Assembly: GCF_900111095.1 (NCBI RefSeq)
Contig: NZ_FOGB01000001.1
Coordinates: 496,001-560,000 of the forward strand
DNA length: 64,000 bases
DNA from: Amphritea atlantica
GTDB lineage: Bacteria > Pseudomonadota > Gammaproteobacteria > Pseudomonadales > Balneatricaceae
Direction: 5' to 3'
The notes beneath the pieces were generated by a model. It saw only the letters and a list, made by a program, of their open reading frames with translations, searched no databases and was not told the origin of the DNA. Shown one piece after another: positions 1 to 7,324 of this stretch. Every line of letters starts with the position of its first letter. The stretch's first letter is position 1. Both the position numbers and the translations under genes were made by a program.

Positions 1-18
1 TGGAGTGCCAGAAGCAAC

Positions 19-42
19 AAAAGCTCCCACGGAAGCTTTTTT
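19..42 (+). terminator. Possible intrinsic terminator
   Basis: A short stem (AAAGCT at 20-25 pairing with AGCTTT at 34-39) is followed on the + strand by a T run. It would end a transcript entering from the left of the window, and could weakly serve the antitoxin gene converging from the right. The stem is short, so this is tentative. Confidence 0.4.
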
Positions 43-59
43 AGTCGTAGTGGTCGTTT

Positions 60-407
60 CTAAGCACGTGAGGTTTGCTGCTTATAAGTTTTTCGGATCT
101 CCTCACCTTCTTTTGCGGTAGGAATATCGGTAAATGATATATTTACCTGTTTTCCAATAATTTGAGCTGCTGCTGCTAAAGTTTTTAAGCTAAGGCTTGT
201 GTTAGCAGGATCCAGCAATCTATCAACTTGAGATCGACTGCTGTGCATTTCTATGGCAAAACGGGCTTTTGTGAGCTGAGTTTCTGCAAGTGCTTGCTGT
301 ATCTCCCAAGCAATTACACGTTTCATTGCTTCTGCAGTACATTCCTCGAGAATATCTTCTTCTTCGAGAAAATCATCAAACCCACTTCCAAGGTATTGAT
401 TAGTCAT
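60..407 (-). CDS. HigA-like XRE-family antitoxin
   Basis: This 115-residue protein has a helix-turn-helix in its middle (about residues 45-80, around LTKARFAIEMHSSRSQVDRL), typical of XRE/Cro-type antitoxins that bind their own promoter and neutralise a cognate RNase. The acidic N-terminal third may contact the toxin. It lies 17 bases downstream of a RelE/HigB-like toxin gene on the same strand, and toxin-first order is the usual HigBA layout. The DNA is AT-richer than the metabolic genes to the right, which fits a mobile TA module. Autoregulation is expected from the family, not shown here. Confidence 0.8.
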   Translation of the reverse strand: MTNQYLGSGFDDFLEEEDILEECTAEAMKRVIAWEIQQALAETQLTKARFAIEMHSSRSQVDRLLDPANTSLSLKTLAAAAQIIGKQVNISFTDIPTAKEGEEIRKTYKQQTSRA

Positions 408-424
408 ATAATTCTCTCATTCTA

Positions 425-778
425 CTAACGATGCACATCATCGCGACGGTTTTTTGCTAAATCTAGGTCGGGCTTAGGTGTTTTCTGACTCTTCTTGATG
501 AACCCATGTAAAAGAACCATTACCTCTTGGTATACAGTGAAAAGGACTCTCGCAATACGAGAGTCAGATATATCACTCCTTACTTCCCAGAGGTCTTTGT
601 CCATTTTGGTAACCAGGGGCTTTCCTTTAGGCCATCCAAACTCGACTTCTTTTATATCCTTTCCGATTGCTGACTTATCTTCTTTTTTTTGGTCTTTAAG
701 CCAGTCTCTAACAGGCTCATTACCAATTTCAGTTTTAAAAAAGACAGCTTGGATAATTTTCTTAGGTTTATCTTCCAT
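425..778 (-). CDS. HigB/RelE-family mRNA interferase toxin
   Basis: This 117-residue protein matches the HigB/RelE/ParE toxin fold (phage Gp49-like subgroup). It has the central DLWEVRSD motif, an arginine-rich strand (SRIARVLF) and the C-terminal LLHGFIKKSQKTP motif with the basic residues that in this family act in ribosome-dependent mRNA cleavage. It is the first gene of a two-gene minus-strand operon with the XRE antitoxin. The start at 778 gives a normal family length. Assignment to HigB rather than another RelE-like subgroup rests on gene order and the KKSQKTP tail. Confidence 0.8.
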   Translation of the reverse strand: MEDKPKKIIQAVFFKTEIGNEPVRDWLKDQKKEDKSAIGKDIKEVEFGWPKGKPLVTKMDKDLWEVRSDISDSRIARVLFTVYQEVMVLLHGFIKKSQKTPKPDLDLAKNRRDDVHR

Positions 779-1141
779 GGGTGTAGTGTACCAAAAATGG
801 AACGTTTTGCAAGTTTGTCAAATGGGAAAAGTTGTTTCAGGCGTCTTATTGTTACGAAGCATATACATGGAAAGCTAGTCCAAATATAAGTCCTTTCACT
901 ATGTATCCCTCATGTTTAAATTTATGTCGGTGTCCAGGTAGAGGACTGCCAGCGTAGGCTCGGCTATATAATCCATATTATACGGGCTGAGTTTTCGGAA
1001 AACTCAAAGCTAAGTTATTGAGTTTAATAAGCATAAAAAGACAGTTTTGATGTGCTTTTTATACCCAAAATTAAGACTTAACTAATTGAAAAGTAAAAGC
1101 AATACTGAGTTATAAAACCATGTACGGTGCATTAACGCCTT
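779..1141. other. AT-rich intergenic spacer between TA module and cobA
   Basis: No convincing gene is present in these roughly 360 bases. The stretch holds the presumed minus-strand promoter of the TA operon, an inverted repeat at 989-1005 (GAGTTTTC/GAAAACTC) and a weak stem at about 1032-1061 (ATAAAAAG/CTTTTTAT) that could act as the cobA transcript end. Its base composition resembles the TA genes rather than cobA, so the boundary of the acquired segment probably lies near 1140. Confidence 0.5.
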
Positions 1142-1996
1142 TCAGACTATCATCGCGTCGACCCGGCTTTGACTCTGCCTGTGGGCGCGGGTGACAACCT
1201 GGCCAACATAGATCAGCGCCGGGGCCTCAATCTGGTTAGCGGTGATCGCACTAGCCATCTGCTTAAGGGTTGTTTCGATGGCGCGTTGCTCGTTATGGGT
1301 GCCATTTTCGACGATCAGGACCGGATAGTTTTCCGCTAACCCCGCTTTAATCAGCTCAGAGCTGATCATCGCAGCTTTCGAAACGCCCATATAGAACACC
1401 AGGGTTTCATCGGTTCTCGCCAGGTGGCTCCAGTCGATCTCGTGGTGCTGGCTGAACTGCGCTGTTATCAGTCTCAGGCGGGTTGATAGTCCCCGTTCAG
1501 TCAGCGGGAAACCCAGGCTGGCTGCGCAACCGGAGGCGGCGGTGATACCGGGAACGATGCTGTAGGGGATGTTTTCGCACCGTAGTGCATCAAGTTCCTC
1601 TCCAAGCCGGCCAAAAACCAGAGGGTCGCCCCCTTTAAGGCGCACCACATGTTTGCCTTTTATCGCTTGTCGCACCAGTATGGAGCATATTTCCGCCTGG
1701 CTGGCACTGTGATTGCCCATTCGCTTACCCACATAGATCAACTCAGGGTGGCCCGTTATGCCTGCCAGTAACTCCTGACTGACCAGCGCATCATAGACGA
1801 TGACGTCGGCTTCATTGATGAGTCGCCAGGCTTTCAGCGTCAACAGTTCAGGGTCGCCGGGGCCCGCGCCAACCAGGTCTACCCGCCCCATTGGTGCAGG
1901 TTTAAGCGGGCTGTGAAGCCTCAATGCGCTGCCGCTTAAACGGCCTCTGTTGCCGATCCACTCGCGCAGGTAGCGCATAAAATCCAGACTTATCAT
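1142..1996 (-). CDS. cobA: Uroporphyrinogen-III C-methyltransferase (SUMT)
   Basis: The protein (284 residues) transfers two methyl groups from SAM to uroporphyrinogen III, giving precorrin-2 for siroheme, the cofactor of assimilatory nitrite and sulfite reductases. The SAM-binding VGAGPGDPELLTLKA motif lies near residues 42-56, followed by the family motifs VRLKGGDPLVFGR and VPGITAASG. About 35 extra N-terminal residues precede the usual family start. The chosen ATG has a GGGAG element upstream. The gene is divergent from nasR. Its leader holds a sigma-54-like promoter, a small hairpin and a strong terminator, so it is probably controlled by nitrate through NasR. The usual nitrate/nitrite reductase genes are not beside it in this window. 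Confidence 0.9.
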   Translation of the reverse strand: MISLDFMRYLREWIGNRGRLSGSALRLHSPLKPAPMGRVDLVGAGPGDPELLTLKAWRLINEADVIVYDALVSQELLAGITGHPELIYVGKRMGNHSASQAEICSILVRQAIKGKHVVRLKGGDPLVFGRLGEELDALRCENIPYSIVPGITAASGCAASLGFPLTERGLSTRLRLITAQFSQHHEIDWSHLARTDETLVFYMGVSKAAMISSELIKAGLAENYPVLIVENGTHNEQRAIETTLKQMASAITANQIEAPALIYVGQVVTRAHRQSQSRVDAMIV

Positions 1997-2028
1997 GAGT
2001 GCTCACTCCCGTTTTCGATGAACAAAAA

Positions 2029-2058
2029 AAGCCCAAAGCTCGTATGAGCTTTGGGCTT
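2029..2058 (-). terminator. Attenuator-type terminator in the cobA leader
   Basis: A perfect 13-bp stem (2029-2041 with 2046-2058, 4-base loop) is followed on the minus strand by seven T residues (2030-2024). It lies only 27 bases upstream of the cobA ATG, downstream of the predicted promoter. It should therefore stop transcription before cobA unless relieved, as the 3:4 terminator does in the Klebsiella nasF leader. Confidence 0.8.
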
Positions 2059-2066
2059 CGTTACCC

Positions 2067-2084
2067 GACGAAAACAATATCGTC
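2067..2084 (-). promoter_or_regulatory. Candidate ANTAR (NasR) RNA target hairpin
   Basis: Read on the minus strand, GACGA pairs with TCGTC around a loop whose inner six bases are ATTGTT, closed by a T-T mismatch. ANTAR-protein target hairpins are known for six-base loops with A at position 1 and G at position 4, and this loop has both. It sits 8 bases before the terminator stem, as hairpin 1:2 precedes terminator 3:4 in nasF. NasR binding is inferred. Confidence 0.55.
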
Positions 2085-2111
2085 ATCTTATTTGTTGTTA
2101 ATCAGTAATAA

Positions 2112-2127
2112 AGCAAAGAGTATGCCT
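2112..2127 (-). promoter_or_regulatory. Candidate sigma-54 promoter of cobA
   Basis: On the minus strand AGGCATACTCTTTGCT carries the GG and GC dinucleotides at exact -24/-12 spacing and a full TTGCT -12 element. The -24 half is weaker than consensus (TGGCAC). Transcription would start near 2101 and give a leader of about 105 nt containing the hairpin and terminator. Confidence 0.5.
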
Positions 2128-2155
2128 GATCTGTTTAATCTGTGCTTCAGGAGGA

Positions 2156-2171
2156 TGGCACTGTAATTGCT
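2156..2171 (+). promoter_or_regulatory. Candidate sigma-54 promoter of nasR
   Basis: TGGCACTGTAATTGCT matches the sigma-54 consensus TGGCAC-N5-TTGCW with exact spacing. The predicted start is near 2182, about 48 bases before the nasR ATG. In Klebsiella nasR and nasF are sigma-54/NtrC dependent, so the site fits nitrogen control. No NtrC enhancer was recognised. Confidence 0.65.
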
Positions 2172-2229
2172 GTAGTTAGTTCAGAAACATAACATTGAAT
2201 GCTTAACTGTCAGGTAACCTTCTGAACTT

Positions 2230-3471
2230 ATGAAACAAACCGCTGTTTCCCCCGAATCATTTTTTCTGGCTGCAAAACAGTCCGAGATCAATACCATTAC
2301 TGAACTCAAATCGATGCTCAGATGGGTCACGCTGATCTGTGAGTTTATTCATCAGCTGCAGCGGGAACGGGGGCTCTCAAACCGGTTGTTAGCCGGGGGC
2401 GGAGAAAAAACCAGACCGCAGATGATGGCACAGCTGGCGCAGACTGACCATGCTCGCAAAGCGATGAATGAGGGGCTGGTGGGGGTTTATCAAACCGCCA
2501 TAGAGTGCACCGTGAGTGCGAAACTGCTCAACCTGATCGCTTCCGCTTTGCTGGCCCTGGAAGGATTACAAGCGCTGCGCGCAGATATAGAAAAGTCACG
2601 GATGCAACCGGTTGATGCTACGGCCTGCTATAGTCGCCTGATCGAAAACCTGTTGCTGATTGTTTTCGAGGTGGCTGATCATGCCACCGATCCGGAAGTA
2701 ACCCAGGGGTTGAGTACGCTGTTTCATCTGATACAGGGGAAGGAGCTGGTGGGTCAGGAGCGTGCCTGGACCGTTGTGGGGTTTGCCAGAGGCAGTTTTT
2801 CAAGCCGGTTATGTGAGCGGCTTGAGCGGGTGAAACAGCAGCAGGTCGAAATTTTCAGTGGCTTCCAGCAAACCGCCAGCGCTGAGTTAAACACCGCCCT
2901 GTCTCAGCTTGAAAGCAGCGCTCTGATTGCTGATTTCAAACAGCTGAGAACCCTCAGAGACCGATTGCAGGATGGCCAGCAGGTGAATCCTGAGCTCGCT
3001 GATACCTGGTATGAAAAAGCCACACTCTATATTGATGAACTGCATGGGCTTGAAATTCAGGCAACCGAACAGATTCTGACACTCTGCGATAACCGGGTCG
3101 ATCTGGCAAAACGTAACCGCTCAGCAGCGCAGGATCAGATTGCGGAGTTGACCAGCATCAACCTGAACAGGGATGAAGTCATCGGGCGGGGGTTGTTAAA
3201 CGCAGCGAATCCTTCGCATCCGATTCAATCGTTGATTTTAGAACAACGCAAACAGATTCTCGATCTGACATCGGATCTGCAACGGGCTAAAGAGGCGCTG
3301 GAAGCGAGAAAACTGGTTGAGCGAGCCAAGTCGATCCTCAAAGATAATATGAATCTGGATGAAGAGGCAGCCTACCGTACACTGCAAAAGAGTGCCATGG
3401 ATCAGAAGCTGCCGATTCAGCAGGTGGCACTGGCAATCATCGAAGCCTATAAGCGATCAACCTATCGCTGA
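2230..3471 (+). CDS. nasR: Nitrate-responsive antiterminator NasR (NIT-ANTAR)
   Basis: This 413-residue protein has the NasR layout: an N-terminal NIT nitrate/nitrite sensor domain (roughly residues 35-290, beginning with the characteristic QRERGLSNRLLAGGG) and a C-terminal ANTAR RNA-binding domain (about residues 345-405, around EARKLVERAKSIL and an AYRTLQKSAM stretch). In the family, nitrate binding lets ANTAR bind a leader hairpin and prevent termination. The divergent cobA leader carries such a hairpin and terminator. A near-perfect sigma-54 promoter precedes the gene. It converges with a permease gene 25 bases downstream. Confidence 0.88.
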   Translation: MKQTAVSPESFFLAAKQSEINTITELKSMLRWVTLICEFIHQLQRERGLSNRLLAGGGEKTRPQMMAQLAQTDHARKAMNEGLVGVYQTAIECTVSAKLLNLIASALLALEGLQALRADIEKSRMQPVDATACYSRLIENLLLIVFEVADHATDPEVTQGLSTLFHLIQGKELVGQERAWTVVGFARGSFSSRLCERLERVKQQQVEIFSGFQQTASAELNTALSQLESSALIADFKQLRTLRDRLQDGQQVNPELADTWYEKATLYIDELHGLEIQATEQILTLCDNRVDLAKRNRSAAQDQIAELTSINLNRDEVIGRGLLNAANPSHPIQSLILEQRKQILDLTSDLQRAKEALEARKLVERAKSILKDNMNLDEEAAYRTLQKSAMDQKLPIQQVALAIIEAYKRSTYR

Positions 3472-3496
3472 TCTGATTCTTCCAGACAGAAGGGGG

Positions 3497-4825
3497 TTAA
3501 CGTACCCCCAACGCCTGCATCAGAAAGATCACCCCACACCCGACAGCGATCATCACCAGATTGTAAGGCAACTGGTTGCGGATGATTTCACTGTCTGTCG
3601 CATGAAAGCGGGACTTCATTATAAAGTTCAGGCCACTGAAAGTGCTGCCGGACATCGCCAGTGCGGTCCCCAGGATATAGCTGATCGCCATCAGGTTCGG
3701 CGTGGTTGTGATATCGGCCAGTAAACCCGCGAAGATCGCGACCAGTGCCAACTGATGGATACCCAGATAGGCCAGACCCACGATCATCATCAGCACCAGA
3801 GAAGCAACCCCGGCATTGGTTTCAGTGAACGGCAGGCTGATCAGGCCTACCCCGATACAGGCTTTTACCCCCGCAGCGAGTACCCCGGCCGCCATAAACA
3901 GGCTGATCTCAGCCCGGCTTTCTGAGAGCTTTCCGGTAATATGCTGTGACACTTTCTCCGCTGATCTGGCAATACCTGTTCGCAACGTCAGCAAGCCGAC
4001 AGGGACAATAATGGAGAGCAGAGATACCAGAAACACCGTGGGCAGTTGAGGCTGTTGCCAACTGAGTAGCAGAATCATCCCGATCAGGGCAAAAGGCATG
4101 GCCAGTGTTTCCCGTTTTAGGGGGTATCCCGCATAGCTTTGCAACGCAGTGGTTGCCCGGAGACGGGCTTCCAGTGTACTGAGGAACAGGCCGGTCGCCG
4201 CGATGGCGATAGAGAAAGGGTAGATCTGTGACAGTTCAACACCGGGTACCTGCTCCAGCACCAGGGGTAATAAGCTGAGGAAGGGTGACCAGAGCACCGC
4301 CATGCCGAAACCCCGACTGAGCACCAGTTGAGAGAGCTGATCAATCCCTTTATCGTTTTTAATCTGATCACCCACCACGATCACCGATGAAAAGTTAGCC
4401 ACCGATGAGAAGAGGTGCATGCCCAGCAGGGTGGTAATAAAGCTGCGGCTACCCGGTTTGCTGACATCGCAGCCTATCTGACTGGCCATCCCGATAAAAC
4501 TGATGGCCGTCAGCAGCATGGCCAGCTTCAGGTGTTCACCGAACAGCGCTGGCAGCGTGATGGTTGAACCCTGGCTCCAGGCGAGTATTGCGGCAGCTAC
4601 TCCGGCGGTAAACAGGATAAGGATCTGCTTACGCTGTTTCGGTTTCAGCCGTGGAGACTCAATCGCAACATAGAGCCATGCCAGCAGGGTCGTTGCCCCG
4701 GTCAGCCCCAGGGGAACGACGATATTCAACAGTGTCAGCAGACACATCGTGATAACAATAAGGCCTGCAACACGGGCGCCAGGCCAGCGATTGCTGAGGT
4801 TTGCGCTAATACTATTGATTGACAT
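3497..4825 (-). CDS. Polytopic inner-membrane permease, substrate unknown
   Basis: This 442-residue, strongly hydrophobic protein has about 11-12 predicted membrane segments. It has the look of the ion-transporter superfamily, with two symmetry-related halves and small-residue re-entrant stretches near TTLLGMHLFSSVANFSSV and GTALAMSGSTFSGLNFI. I do not recognise the exact family. It is divergent from hpaH, sharing a 170-base region with an 18-bp palindrome, so uptake of an aromatic acid or other hpa-related solute is possible. It could equally belong to no pathway here. It converges with nasR. Confidence 0.6.
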   Translation of the reverse strand: MSINSISANLSNRWPGARVAGLIVITMCLLTLLNIVVPLGLTGATTLLAWLYVAIESPRLKPKQRKQILILFTAGVAAAILAWSQGSTITLPALFGEHLKLAMLLTAISFIGMASQIGCDVSKPGSRSFITTLLGMHLFSSVANFSSVIVVGDQIKNDKGIDQLSQLVLSRGFGMAVLWSPFLSLLPLVLEQVPGVELSQIYPFSIAIAATGLFLSTLEARLRATTALQSYAGYPLKRETLAMPFALIGMILLLSWQQPQLPTVFLVSLLSIIVPVGLLTLRTGIARSAEKVSQHITGKLSESRAEISLFMAAGVLAAGVKACIGVGLISLPFTETNAGVASLVLMMIVGLAYLGIHQLALVAIFAGLLADITTTPNLMAISYILGTALAMSGSTFSGLNFIMKSRFHATDSEIIRNQLPYNLVMIAVGCGVIFLMQALGVR

Positions 4826-4854
4826 GTTAAAGCCTGTAAATAAATACTGGAAAT

Positions 4855-4872
4855 TACTTAATATATTAAGTA
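4855..4872. promoter_or_regulatory. 18-bp perfect palindrome, candidate operator
   Basis: TACTTAATATATTAAGTA is a perfect palindrome between the divergent permease gene and hpaH. MarR-type regulators such as HpaR bind AT-rich palindromes of this size, but no hpaR gene is in the window, so the binding protein is unknown. Confidence 0.45.
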
Positions 4873-4995
4873 TATTGTCTGCATATGTTAGCTTTTACCT
4901 GTCGCTGGGTAAATGGTCACAGATTAAAGAATGCTTTTTTAGGCTTTACTCTTTTGGTTGCCGAGTGCAGCGCACGTTAGAACGGAAGGTCAGAT

Positions 4996-5799
4996 ATGTT
5001 AACAGAACAGCAGATACGAACAGCCGCGGACAAGCTCTATCAGGCAGAAAAGGATTGTATTCAGATTCCTGCCATCACACTTGAGCACCCGGATATGACA
5101 ATGGATGATGCCTATGCCGTCCAGAAGACCTGGGTCGATCAGAAGATTGCCAACGGGGCTAAGGTTAAAGGGTACAAGATCGGCCTCACCTCCCGGGCGA
5201 TGCAGATGGCGGTGAATATCGATCAGCCTGATTACGGTGTGCTGCTGGATGATATGTTCTTCGCCGATGGGGCTGAGATCAAAGCGTCTGATTTCCTCGA
5301 TCCCCGTATCGAAGTGGAACTGGCATTCGTACTGAAAGATCGACTGGAGGGTGACGATGTCACCATCTTTGATGTGCTCAATGCCACCGACTATGTGATT
5401 CCCTCGCTGGAGCTGATCGCCGCCCGGTGCCACCGTACCGACCCTGATACGGGCTATACCCGCAAAGTGTACGACACGATCGCGGATAACGCCGCCAATG
5501 GCGGCATCATTCTCGGCGGCCGGCCGATTAAACCGATGGATATGGATCTGCGCTGGGCCGGGGCTTTGCTCTATCTGAATGGTCAGATTGAAGAGACCGG
5601 TATTGCCGCAGGCGTATTGGGTCATCCGGCCAATGGTATCTGCTGGGTATGTAAACGCTTCGCCCCTCATGGTGTAGCGCTGGAGCCGGGTCAGGTGATT
5701 CTGGCCGGTTCATTTACCCGTCCGGTGCCGGTTAAAGCCGGTGATACTGTGCATGCAGATTACGGCCCACTGGGCGGTATCTCAGTGAAGTTTGTTTAA
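4996..5799 (+). CDS. hpaH: 2-oxo-hept-4-ene-1,7-dioate hydratase
   Basis: HpaH adds water to 2-oxohept-4-ene-1,7-dioate in the 4-hydroxyphenylacetate (homoprotocatechuate) meta-cleavage pathway. The 267-residue length is typical. Family features are visible: KGYKIGLTSRAMQMA near residues 55-70, an acidic metal-binding stretch DPRIEVELAFVL near 100, and NGGIILGG near 170. The gene opens a six-gene plus-strand run, followed 9 bases later by hpaI. This is the hydratase/decarboxylase superfamily shared with MhpD and DmpE, and the context separates it from those paralogues. Confidence 0.9.
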   Translation: MLTEQQIRTAADKLYQAEKDCIQIPAITLEHPDMTMDDAYAVQKTWVDQKIANGAKVKGYKIGLTSRAMQMAVNIDQPDYGVLLDDMFFADGAEIKASDFLDPRIEVELAFVLKDRLEGDDVTIFDVLNATDYVIPSLELIAARCHRTDPDTGYTRKVYDTIADNAANGGIILGGRPIKPMDMDLRWAGALLYLNGQIEETGIAAGVLGHPANGICWVCKRFAPHGVALEPGQVILAGSFTRPVPVKAGDTVHADYGPLGGISVKFV

Positions 5800-5808
5800 G
5801 AGGTGGCT

Positions 5809-6615
5809 ATGGATCTTCCTGTTAATAAATTTAAGCAGGGCCTGAAAGGCGACAAGCCTTTGTGGGGGTTGTGGCTGGGGCTGCCCGACGCAACCTGCGC
5901 TGAGATTGTTGCCGGGGCCGGGTTTGACTGGCTGCTGATCGACAGCGAGCACGCACCCTTTGAACTGGACTCCACGATGCGTCATCTGCAGGCGATTGCA
6001 CCCTATGGTGTACCTGCAATTGTCCGTCCGGAGGAGGGCCGGACTGCATTGCTGAAACGGATTCTGGATATCGGTGCGCAAACGGTGCTGGTGCCCATGT
6101 GTGACACCGCAGAGCAGGCGCGGGAGCTGGTTAAAGCGGTTAAATATCCACCCATGGGTGTGCGGGGGCTGGGGAGTTCACTGGCCCGGGCGGCCAACTG
6201 GAACCGTATCCCTGGTTATCTGCAAAAAGCCAACGATGAGATCTGTCTGATCGTTCAGGCGGAGACGGTTACCGCCATGGCTAACCTTGAAGAGATCGCT
6301 GCGGTTGAAGGGGTGGATGCGGTGTTTATCGGCCCCTCTGATCTGTCAGCCTCGATGGGCCATATCGGTAATCCCGATCACCCTGAGGTAGTCGCGGCGA
6401 TTGAAAACGGCTTTAAGGTGATCAATGCGGCGGGCAAAGCGGCGGGGCTGTTGTGTATCAATCCTGCTAAAGCGCATCACTATGTTGAGAAAGGTGCGAA
6501 GTTTGTTGGTGTGGGAGTCGATACGTTGTTACTGGGCAATGCGGCCAGACAACTGGCAGAAAGCTTCCAGTCCGGGGACAACAAATCTGATGCCACTGGC
6601 TCCAGCGGATATTAA
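5809..6615 (+). CDS. hpaI: 4-hydroxy-2-oxoheptane-1,7-dioate aldolase
   Basis: HpaI is the class II pyruvate aldolase that splits 4-hydroxy-2-oxoheptanedioate into pyruvate and succinate semialdehyde. The fold signature is visible: GLWLGLP near residue 20, LLIDSEHAPFEL with the catalytic His near 45, VQAETVTAM with the metal-binding Glu near 150, and VFIGPSDLSASMG with the metal-binding Asp near 175. I chose the ATG at 5809, preceded by AAGAGG at five bases, over an in-frame GTG at 5803. It is co-oriented and probably cotranscribed with hpaH. Confidence 0.92.
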   Translation: MDLPVNKFKQGLKGDKPLWGLWLGLPDATCAEIVAGAGFDWLLIDSEHAPFELDSTMRHLQAIAPYGVPAIVRPEEGRTALLKRILDIGAQTVLVPMCDTAEQARELVKAVKYPPMGVRGLGSSLARAANWNRIPGYLQKANDEICLIVQAETVTAMANLEEIAAVEGVDAVFIGPSDLSASMGHIGNPDHPEVVAAIENGFKVINAAGKAAGLLCINPAKAHHYVEKGAKFVGVGVDTLLLGNAARQLAESFQSGDNKSDATGSSGY

Positions 6616-6656
6616 ATTCAGGCACAAGTTTAGATACAGGTTTAGGTGAAAGTGTA

Positions 6657-7310
6657 ATGAGCAAAAATCCAATCGTGAAAGGTAAGTTAGTCTGTGTGGC
6701 GCTAAATGACGCTGAACAGTTCAACGCCATGCAAGCCGAGTTTGCTGAAGCACCGTATAAAGGTGCACCACAACAGCCGGTTCTCTATTTTAAACCCCAC
6801 AACACCTGGAGTACCGATGGTGCCGTGGTTGAGTGGGCACAGGTTGATGGTTCACCCGCTGAGCAGATGGTGGTGGGTGCTTCACTGGCGGTGGTGTTTG
6901 GCAAAGAGTGCTGCCGTGTCAGCGAGGCAGAGGCGCTGAACTATGTTGAGGGTTACACCCTGGTACATGACTTCTCACTGGTAGAGCAGAACTACTACCG
7001 CCCTGATATCAAAGGTAAGTGTCTGGATACCTCTGCACCTATCGGTGCTGATGTGGTTGCCGTTGCCGACCCGCAGGCTCTGACGGTTGTTACGTCGGTA
7101 AATGGCACGGTCGTCAATGAGACGCCGGTTTCTCAACTGGTGCGTGGCGTTGCTGAGCTGATCAGCACAATCTCCTACATCATGACACTGCAGCCGGGCG
7201 ATGTGATCGCAGTGGGTTTCCCGGGTCAGCGGGCACCGGTTGCACCGGGCGACAAGGTCCACTCCGTGATTGACGGTGTTACCGAACTCAACAACACACT
7301 TGGCCAGTAA
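6657..7310 (+). CDS. hpaG1: HPA degradation isomerase/decarboxylase, HpaG1 subunit
   Basis: This 217-residue fumarylacetoacetate-hydrolase-fold protein corresponds to the N-terminal half of enterobacterial HpaG, which decarboxylates 5-oxopent-3-ene-1,2,5-tricarboxylate and isomerises the product. Evidence includes GYTLVHDFSLVEQNYYRP near residue 105 and the C-terminal AVGFPGQRAPVAPGD, the position of the usual GTPxG loop. Its partner HpaG2 follows after 14 bases, so the fused enterobacterial protein is split into two genes here. Which half decarboxylates and which isomerises cannot be told from sequence alone. Confidence 0.85.
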   Translation: MSKNPIVKGKLVCVALNDAEQFNAMQAEFAEAPYKGAPQQPVLYFKPHNTWSTDGAVVEWAQVDGSPAEQMVVGASLAVVFGKECCRVSEAEALNYVEGYTLVHDFSLVEQNYYRPDIKGKCLDTSAPIGADVVAVADPQALTVVTSVNGTVVNETPVSQLVRGVAELISTISYIMTLQPGDVIAVGFPGQRAPVAPGDKVHSVIDGVTELNNTLGQ

Positions 7311-7324
7311 GGAGATCATTCAGA

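Noticed and set aside
4999-5670. 223-codon minus-strand frame inside hpaH
   Set aside because: Antisense shadow of a strongly coding gene; no recognisable domain and His/Ile-rich composition typical of reverse-frame translation.
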